From Arthrobacter sp. Soil763 (GTDB lineage: Bacteria; Actinomycetota; Actinomycetes; Actinomycetales; Micrococcaceae), in contig NZ_LMSH01000002.1 of assembly GCF_001428365.1 (NCBI RefSeq), positions 306,795-370,794 of the forward strand: DNA of 64,000 nt, given 5' to 3'. A model generated the notes under the pieces. That model had not been told where the DNA came from. It made no database searches and saw nothing but the letters and a program-made list of their open reading frames with translations. The stretch's first letter is position 1. Every line of letters starts with the position of its first letter. Shown in pieces: positions 58,451 through 64,000 of the stretch. The position numbers were made by a program, and so were the translations under genes.

Positions 58451-58513
58451 CCGGGAAGCCTAACACCGCACTCCGGGGCGGGCAAGGGTACCCGGCCGGG
58501 CGGGGAACCCGCC

Positions 58514-58528
58514 TTGACAAGCGCTTGT
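58514..58528 (+). promoter_or_regulatory. cebE -35 with overlapping palindrome
   Basis: TTGACA (58514-58519) overlaps ACAAGCGCTTGT (58517-58528), a perfect 12-base palindrome with the CGC core typical of LacI-family operators. CACCAT (58538-58543) is the best -10 at 18-base spacing. Confidence 0.5.
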
Positions 58529-58548
58529 GATGTGCGACACCATGCTCG

Positions 58549-58562
58549 TGAGAGCGCTCCCA
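58549..58562. promoter_or_regulatory. CebR box 2
   Basis: TGAGAGCGCTCCCA, one mismatch to the CebR consensus, at the predicted transcription start of cebE. Confidence 0.8.
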
Positions 58563-58570
58563 TGCAGCTT

Positions 58571-58584
58571 TGGGAGCGCTCCCA
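58571..58584. promoter_or_regulatory. CebR box 3
   Basis: TGGGAGCGCTCCCA, an exact 14-base CebR operator, 22 bases after box 2 (two helical turns, start to start). Confidence 0.9.
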
Positions 58585-58639
58585 ATCTGGGCGCCTCGCC
58601 CCGCACCTTCGTGCCCCATCCCGACAAAGGAGTCCCTGC

Positions 58640-59932
58640 GTGAAATTCCCCAGCAAGCTTGCCGCCCTGTCGGCGTCGGCTGCCTGCCTCACCCTTGCCC
58701 TGAGCGCCTGCGGAGCAGACGCCCCCAAAGCCGCGGCGCCCACCGGCGAGACCGGAAAGGAGCCCGTGACCCTCACCCTCGCCACCTTCAACGAGTTCGG
58801 GTACGAGAGCCTGCTCAAGGAGTACGAATCGCTCAACCCGAACGTCAAGATCCAGCACAAGAAGGCCGCCACCACTAACGAGGCGCGCGACAACCTCACC
58901 ACCCGGCTGGCGGCAGGATCCGGCTGGTCGGACATCGAGGCCATTGAGGTGGACTGGCTGTCCGAGCTCAAGCAGTACCCCGACCAGTTCGTGGACCTCA
59001 AGGATCCCGCCGTCGAGGGCCGCTGGCTGGACTGGAAGACCGAGGCGGCAACCACCCAGGACGGCCACCTGATCGGCTACGGCACCGACTCCGGTCCCGA
59101 GGCTGTCTGCTACAACTCCTCGCTGCTCAAAGCCGCGGGGATGCCCACGGACCGCGAATCCGTCGCCGCGATGCTCGGCACCACCTGGGACAGCTACTTC
59201 GACGCCGGCAAGAAGTTCGTTGCCGCAAAGACCGGGGCTGCCTGGTTCGATTCCGCCGGGGCCATCTACCAGGGCATGAGCAACCAGCTGGAGAAGGCCT
59301 ACGAGAACGAAGACGGCACCGTCATCGCCGCCGAAAACCCTGCGGTGAAGGAGACCTACACCAAGGTCCTCAACGCCTCGACGAAGGACAACCTGTCGGC
59401 GCACCTAGGCCAGTGGAGCAACGACTGGGTCGCCGGTTTCCAGTCCCAGAAGTTCGCCACCACCCTCTGCCCGGGCTGGATGCTGGGCGTGATCGAGGGC
59501 AATGCCACCGGCGTCAAGGGCTGGGACGTCGCCAACGTCTTCCCGGGCGGCGGCGGAAACTGGGGCGGTTCGTACCTGACCGTGCCGGCACAGGGCAAGC
59601 ACCAGGCCGAAGCCAAAAAGCTCGCCGCCTGGCTGACCGCCCCCGAACAGCAGATCAAGGCGTTCAAGGCCAAGGGCACGTTCCCAAGCCAGGTCGAGGC
59701 GCTCGACAGCGAGGCACTGCTGGGCCAGACGAACAAGTTCTTCAACAACGCCCCCACCGGAAAGATCTTCGCCGAACGGGCCAAGGCCGTGGGCGCCACC
59801 CCGTTCAAGGGACCGAAGTTCTTCGCCATCAACGACGCCATGCAGCAGGCCCTCACCCGCGTGGACGTGGACAAGAAGGACGACGCCGAGTCCTCCTGGG
59901 CGAAGTTCCTCACCGCCGTGAAGTCCCTGTAA
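58640..59932 (+). CDS. cebE: Cello-oligosaccharide ABC transporter binding lipoprotein
   Basis: A 430-residue family 1 solute-binding protein. The lipobox is LSAC (Cys24), and the mature protein has the two-lobe pattern (LATFNEFGYESLLKEYE near the start, GGNWGGSYLTVPAQG later). Position, order and operators match cebE of Streptomyces, which binds cellobiose and cellotriose; another beta-glucoside is possible. GTG at 58640 has AAAGGAG seven bases upstream. Confidence 0.88.
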   Translation: MKFPSKLAALSASAACLTLALSACGADAPKAAAPTGETGKEPVTLTLATFNEFGYESLLKEYESLNPNVKIQHKKAATTNEARDNLTTRLAAGSGWSDIEAIEVDWLSELKQYPDQFVDLKDPAVEGRWLDWKTEAATTQDGHLIGYGTDSGPEAVCYNSSLLKAAGMPTDRESVAAMLGTTWDSYFDAGKKFVAAKTGAAWFDSAGAIYQGMSNQLEKAYENEDGTVIAAENPAVKETYTKVLNASTKDNLSAHLGQWSNDWVAGFQSQKFATTLCPGWMLGVIEGNATGVKGWDVANVFPGGGGNWGGSYLTVPAQGKHQAEAKKLAAWLTAPEQQIKAFKAKGTFPSQVEALDSEALLGQTNKFFNNAPTGKIFAERAKAVGATPFKGPKFFAINDAMQQALTRVDVDKKDDAESSWAKFLTAVKSL

Positions 59933-59935
59933 GTC

Positions 59936-60925
59936 ATGACGGTAACGGACCGGGTCAGGCCCCAGGGCCAATCGGCCGACGAGGAGCAACACAGCAACAG
60001 GAGTGTCCGGCGGATCGCCGTTTCACAGCGGCTCTCACGGTGGGACATCAAGCTCTCGCCCTACCTGTACATTTCGCCGTTCTTCCTGCTGTTCGCCGTC
60101 ACGGGCCTGTTTCCACTGCTCTACACCGGCTGGGTTTCCCTGCACAACTGGAACCTGATCGGCGGCCAGGGCAGGTTCATCGGACTGGACAACTTCGGCT
60201 TTGTCCTGGGGCAGCCGTATTTCTGGAACGCGGTGGGAAACACGCTGAGCATCTTCCTGCTCTCGTCCGTGCCGCAGGTCGTGCTGGCGCTGCTGATCGC
60301 AGCGGTGCTGGACGCGAACCTGCGGGCGAAGACGTTCTGGCGGATGGGCGTGCTGGTGCCCTTCGTCGTCGCTCCCGTGGCCGTAGGGCTGATTTTCAAC
60401 AACCTGTTCGCGGACCAGTTCGGTCTCGTCAACGAGCTGTTGGCCCTTGCCGGCCTTGACCCGGTCCGCTGGCATTCCGATCAGCTGGCCAGCCACCTGG
60501 CGATCGCCACCATGGTGAACTTCCGCTGGATCGGCTACAACGCACTGATCTTCCTCGCCGCAATGCAGGCCATCCCGCGCGACGTCTTCGAAGCTGCCAC
60601 CATCGACGGCGCCAGCCGCGTCCGCCAGTTCCTGTCCGTGACGGTCCCGATGCTGCGTCCCACCGTGATTTTCGTGGCCATCACGTCCACGATCGGCGGA
60701 CTGCAGATCTTCGACGAGCCGCGGGTGTTCGACCAGTCCGGGCTCGGTGGCGCGGACCGGCAGTGGCAGACACTCACCATGTACATCTGGGAACTGGGCT
60801 GGGGACAGCGCAACTTCGGCAGGGCATCAGCCGTGGCATGGCTGCTGTTCCTGATGATCGTGCTGATCGCCCTCCTGAACTTCCTACTCACCCGGCGCAT
60901 CGCAGACCAGGGAGGCCGCAAATGA
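59936..60925 (+). CDS. cebF: Cello-oligosaccharide ABC transporter permease (MalF type)
   Basis: A 329-residue permease with six membrane helices after a charged N-terminus. The EAA loop is DVFEAATIDGASRVRQFL. It starts three bases after the cebE stop and overlaps cebG by four bases (ATGA). No ATPase gene is present in the cluster, as in Streptomyces, where MsiK serves. Confidence 0.88.
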   Translation: MTVTDRVRPQGQSADEEQHSNRSVRRIAVSQRLSRWDIKLSPYLYISPFFLLFAVTGLFPLLYTGWVSLHNWNLIGGQGRFIGLDNFGFVLGQPYFWNAVGNTLSIFLLSSVPQVVLALLIAAVLDANLRAKTFWRMGVLVPFVVAPVAVGLIFNNLFADQFGLVNELLALAGLDPVRWHSDQLASHLAIATMVNFRWIGYNALIFLAAMQAIPRDVFEAATIDGASRVRQFLSVTVPMLRPTVIFVAITSTIGGLQIFDEPRVFDQSGLGGADRQWQTLTMYIWELGWGQRNFGRASAVAWLLFLMIVLIALLNFLLTRRIADQGGRK

Positions 60926-61857
60926 GCTCCATCCCCATGATCCGGCAAACCGCGGGAGAGGGCGCCGCCGCGGCGGCCGCCAAGCGGCTCAACCGGCCGG
61001 CCCGGCGCCGGCCCACGCACGGGCGCGGCAGGGGAACCGGCGGGGTCCGGCGTCCCGGGCCCCTGACCTACGGTGCACTGGGCGCGGTCCTGCTGGCGTC
61101 CCTGTTCCCGCTCTACTGGTCCTTCCTGGTGGGCAGCCACGACAGCACGGCGCTGAGCCGCGGTATCCCGCTCCTGCCGGGCGGAAACTTCCTGGCCAAC
61201 GCCGCGAAGGTCTTCGACAGCATCCCGTTCTGGAAAGCCATGGGCAACAGCCTGCTGGTGTCCACCGTGACGGCAGGCTCCGTGGTGGCGTTCTCAACCC
61301 TCGCCGGTTTCGCCTTCGCCAAGCTCCGCTTCCGCGGCAGCAAGGGCCTGCTCGTCTTCGTGATCGCCACGATGGCGGTGCCCACCCAGCTCGGTGTGGT
61401 GCCGTTGTTCATTGTGATGGCGAAGCTCGGCTGGACCGGATCCCTCTGGGCCGTCATCATTCCCGGGGCCGTCACGGCTTTCGGCGTGTTCTGGATGACC
61501 CAGTACCTGCGCGATGCCCTGCCGGACGAGCTCATCGAGGCCGTCCGGATGGACGGGGCGTCGATGATCCAGGCCTTCTGGTACGTGGGATTCCCGGCGG
61601 CCCGGCCGGCGGCGGCCATGCTGGCGCTGTTCACCTTTGTTGCCACGTGGACCAACTTCTTCTGGCCTTTCATTGTGCTGGACCCCTCAAATCCGACGCT
61701 TCCGGTGGCGCTGCAGCTGCTGCAGGCGGCCCACTTCGTGGACTATTCGGTGGTGCTGGCCGGGGCTGTCCTGGCCACCATCCCGCTGCTGCTGCTCTTC
61801 ATCGCGGCAGGGCGCCAACTCGTTTCAGGAATCATGCAAGGAGCAGTCAAAGGATGA
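60922..61857 (+). CDS. cebG: Cello-oligosaccharide ABC transporter permease (MalG type)
   Basis: A 311-residue permease with a long basic N-terminal tail (about 1-45) and six helices. The EAA loop is ELIEAVRMDGASMIQAFW. GGGAGG lies seven bases before the ATG at 60922. ATGA overlaps link it to cebF and to the beta-glucosidase gene. Confidence 0.88.
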   Translation: MSSIPMIRQTAGEGAAAAAAKRLNRPARRRPTHGRGRGTGGVRRPGPLTYGALGAVLLASLFPLYWSFLVGSHDSTALSRGIPLLPGGNFLANAAKVFDSIPFWKAMGNSLLVSTVTAGSVVAFSTLAGFAFAKLRFRGSKGLLVFVIATMAVPTQLGVVPLFIVMAKLGWTGSLWAVIIPGAVTAFGVFWMTQYLRDALPDELIEAVRMDGASMIQAFWYVGFPAARPAAAMLALFTFVATWTNFFWPFIVLDPSNPTLPVALQLLQAAHFVDYSVVLAGAVLATIPLLLLFIAAGRQLVSGIMQGAVKG

Positions 61858-63353
61858 GCACCACCCCAACCACTTTCCCCGACGGTTTTCTGTGGGGCGC
61901 GGCCACCGCGGCTTATCAGATCGAAGGCGCTGCCCATGAAGGCGGCCGGCAGGACTCTATCTGGGACACCTTCGCCCGGGTCCCGGGCGCCGTCGCGGAC
62001 GCCCACAACGGCGACGTGGCCTGCGACCACTACCACCGCTCCGGCCAGGACGTGGAGCTGATGAAGGCGCTGAACCTCAAGGCCTACCGCTTCTCGACCT
62101 CGTGGGCGCGCTGCATGCCGGACGGCAGGACGCCCAACCCCGAGGGCATCGCCTTCTACTCCCGGCTGGTGGACGAGCTCCTCGCCGCGGGCATCACGCC
62201 CTGGCTGACGCTGTACCACTGGGACCTGCCTCAGGCACTGGAGGATGAAGGCGGCTGGGCCAACCGCGAAACGGCCGAACTTTTCGCGGCCTACGCGGAG
62301 CTCATGCATGAGGCCCTGGGCGACCGGGTCCGCATCTGGACCACCCTCAACGAACCGTGGTGCTCGGCGTTCCTCGGTTACGCCGCGGGCGTCCACGCCC
62401 CGGGCCGGCAGGAACCGGCGGCCGCCCTCGCCGCCGCACACCATCTTCTGCTCGGGCACGGACTCGCCGCCGCGGCCCTGCGCCGCCGCGACCCGGAGGC
62501 CAGCCTCGGCATCACCCTGAACCTCACCGTCGCCGACCCGGCCGACCCGGCCGCCGCCGAGGACCGGGACGCGGCCCGCCGGATCGACGGCCTGCACAAC
62601 CGGATCTTCCTCGACCCGATCTTCCGCGGCGAGTACCCCTCCGACGTGCTGGACGACATCGCCGGCCTGGGCTTCGACGCCGTCGTGCACGACGGCGACC
62701 TGGCCATCATCTCGACGCCGTTGGACCTGCTCGGTGTGAACTACTACCAGGGCGAAGCCCTGACCAAAGCGGCGGCAAAAGACGCCCGGCAGCAGACGGA
62801 AACCGTCACCACCACCGCCCAGGCCGCGCCGGAATCAGCAGGCAGGCAGGAGGCCACGCCGTTCGTCTCCGCGGAAGGCGTGCACTCGGTCGCGCGCGGG
62901 CTGCCGGTCACCGGGATGGGCTGGGAGGTGCAGCCCGAGGGCCTTTCCCGCTTACTGACCCGGCTGCAGCGCGAATACACCGGGCCGGCCGGCATTCCGC
63001 TGTACATGACCGAAAACGGCGCCGCGTACCCGGACACTCCGGACGCGGACGGCTTCGTCGATGACCAGGACCGGCTGGCGTTCTTCGACGTCCACCTGCG
63101 CGCCGTCCACGACGCGATCGCCGACGGCGCGGACGTGCGCGGGTACCTCGCCTGGTCGCTGCTGGATAACTTCGAGTGGGCCTACGGCTACCACCAGCGC
63201 TTCGGCCTGGTCCGGGTCGACTACGAGACCCTGGAACGCATCCCCAAGGCGAGCGGGCTCTGGTACGCGACCGTGGCGGCGGCCAACGGCCTGCCGCCGC
63301 AGCAGCACGGGATGGTCAGTGCGGACACCGGGGATGTCGTATTCTCAAGGTAA
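61854..63353 (+). CDS. bglC: GH1 family beta-glucosidase
   Basis: A 499-residue cytoplasmic beta-glucosidase (no signal peptide) that hydrolyses imported cello-oligosaccharides. The acid/base Glu167 lies in TLNEPW and the nucleophile Glu387 in YMTENG. The N-terminal signature FLWGAATAAYQIEGA is intact. An Ala/Thr/Gln-rich insert (about 303-325) is not typical of the fold and is probably a surface loop. Its ATG overlaps the cebG stop by four bases; the TAA stop overlaps the cebR ATG by one base. Confidence 0.94.
   Translation: MSTTPTTFPDGFLWGAATAAYQIEGAAHEGGRQDSIWDTFARVPGAVADAHNGDVACDHYHRSGQDVELMKALNLKAYRFSTSWARCMPDGRTPNPEGIAFYSRLVDELLAAGITPWLTLYHWDLPQALEDEGGWANRETAELFAAYAELMHEALGDRVRIWTTLNEPWCSAFLGYAAGVHAPGRQEPAAALAAAHHLLLGHGLAAAALRRRDPEASLGITLNLTVADPADPAAAEDRDAARRIDGLHNRIFLDPIFRGEYPSDVLDDIAGLGFDAVVHDGDLAIISTPLDLLGVNYYQGEALTKAAAKDARQQTETVTTTAQAAPESAGRQEATPFVSAEGVHSVARGLPVTGMGWEVQPEGLSRLLTRLQREYTGPAGIPLYMTENGAAYPDTPDADGFVDDQDRLAFFDVHLRAVHDAIADGADVRGYLAWSLLDNFEWAYGYHQRFGLVRVDYETLERIPKASGLWYATVAAANGLPPQQHGMVSADTGDVVFSR
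63340..63345 (+). promoter_or_regulatory. -10 of an internal leaderless promoter (cebR)
   Basis: TATTCT inside the end of bglC, seven bases before the cebR ATG at 63353. It would allow repressor synthesis independent of the cebEFG-bglC promoter. Confidence 0.5.
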
Positions 63354-64000
63354 TGAGCGCACAGATCCACCGGGGTCTCCGGGCCGGACCGGCCAAACCC
63401 ACCCCCACCCTTGAAGACCTCGCGACGGCGGCCGGAGTGTCCCGCTCCACCGCCTCGCGGGCGATCAACGGCGGATCCAGGGTCAGTCCGGAAGCCCAGG
63501 CCGCGGTGGACGCGGCGGTCATCTCCCTCGGCTACACCCCCAACCGGGCCGCCCGCAGCCTGGTGACCCGTCGGACCTCCTCGATCGCCCTGGTCATCAA
63601 TGAGCCCGACGCCCGGGTCATGATGGACCCGTTCTTCGCCGCCGTCATCACCGGGGTAACCGAGGCGCTGCGCGAAACCGAAATGCAGCTGGTCCTCCTG
63701 ATGTCCCGCGTGGGCGGCGACCCCTCCCGGACGCTGCGCTACCTGCGCGGCGGCCACGTCGACGGAGCGATCATCGTCTCGCACCACAAGGCGGACGGCT
63801 GGACCGAAGACCTCGCGTCGTCGGGCCTGCCCACGGTCTTCATTGGCCGGCCCTGGGACACCGGGCTCGGAATCCACTACGTCGACGTCGACAGCTTTGA
63901 GGGCGGACGCCTGGCCGCGCTGCACCTGGCCGCGGCCGGGCGTACCCGGTTGGCGACGATCACCGGTCCGCTGGACATGACCGCGGCCGCCGACCGGCTC
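63353..64000 (+). CDS. cebR: LacI-family repressor CebR (truncated by window end)
   Basis: 216 residues are visible and the C-terminus lies beyond the window. The N-terminal HTH (about 18-45, TLEDLATAAGVSRSTASRAI, hinge TPNRAARSLVTRRT) is followed by a periplasmic-binding-protein-like effector domain. It is expected to bind the three CebR boxes upstream of cebE and release them with cellobiose. In Streptomyces cebR lies upstream and divergent; here it is the last gene of the cluster. Confidence 0.88.
   Translation, partial: MSAQIHRGLRAGPAKPTPTLEDLATAAGVSRSTASRAINGGSRVSPEAQAAVDAAVISLGYTPNRAARSLVTRRTSSIALVINEPDARVMMDPFFAAVITGVTEALRETEMQLVLLMSRVGGDPSRTLRYLRGGHVDGAIIVSHHKADGWTEDLASSGLPTVFIGRPWDTGLGIHYVDVDSFEGGRLAALHLAAAGRTRLATITGPLDMTAAADRL

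Larger units (their letters stand above)
58323..58639. other. CebR-controlled divergent promoter region
   Basis: A 317-base gap between the beta-helix gene and cebE. It contains three CebR-type boxes and TTGACA (58514-58519). A pyrimidine-rich leader on the beta-helix side has TACCCT (minus strand, 58374-58379) as a weak -10 candidate. No gene lies here. Confidence 0.75.

Overview
The window is a chromosomal segment of a high-GC actinobacterium, most likely an Arthrobacter/Pseudarthrobacter-type member of the Micrococcaceae. The basis is the very high GC content, frequent GTG/TTG starts, a bS22 ribosomal mini-gene, a Rex repressor, menaquinone genes, system II cytochrome c maturation genes in the order known from mycobacteria, and a CebR-type cellobiose cluster. 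I saw no rRNA or tRNA genes, insertion sequences, prophage or CRISPR array.

Layout. 1-5.3 kb: an ArsR regulator, an SRPBCC protein, and a sugar ABC importer (two permeases on the minus strand, divergent lipoprotein binding protein). 5.4-10.9 kb: a small iron-permease-like membrane protein, a molybdopterin oxidoreductase with a coupled helical partner, and stress- or envelope-type small genes. 11-17 kb: topA, an SseB-like protein, a Ppx/GppA phosphatase, proC and an HhH-GPD glycosylase. 17-25.6 kb: KtrAB potassium uptake, a histone-deacetylase-like protein, an ArsR regulator, gdhA, lldD with a FadR/LldR-type operator, and a DAHP synthase behind a Trp/Tyr/Phe-rich leader peptide and alternative hairpins. 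25.8-31 kb: a small HTH protein, bS22, a HAD phosphatase, a glutaredoxin-like protein, rex, two membrane proteins and yceI. 31.2-36.2 kb: phosphatase-tlpA-ccdA-resB-ccsB operon. 36.2-42.8 kb: a DUF559-type endonuclease gene, two small membrane proteins, menB-menE-menA, a VOC protein and a CPBP protease. 42.9-48.3 kb: a secreted LGFP/L,D-transpeptidase with a lipoprotein, an amino-acid permease, a dienelactone hydrolase and csbD. 48.4-56.3 kb: a pentapeptide protein, a thiolase/hydratase/dehydrogenase operon, an SRPBCC protein, a GNAT, a tyrosine phosphatase and a membrane-anchored trypsin-like protease. 56.4-64 kb: a secreted beta-helix protein divergent from cebEFG-bglC-cebR, with CebR boxes in the shared promoter region; cebR runs off the window end.

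Two regulatory themes stand out. About twenty genes have a TAnnnT -10 hexamer 6-7 bases before the start codon and no Shine-Dalgarno sequence, so they are probably leaderless. A 23-base composite element (AGTAAGCAyrCT, 5 bases, AT-rich hexamer) precedes three unrelated stress-type genes at 1.8, 10.5 and 48.4 kb. The strongest single regulatory candidate is the aromatic-amino-acid attenuator before the DAHP synthase.
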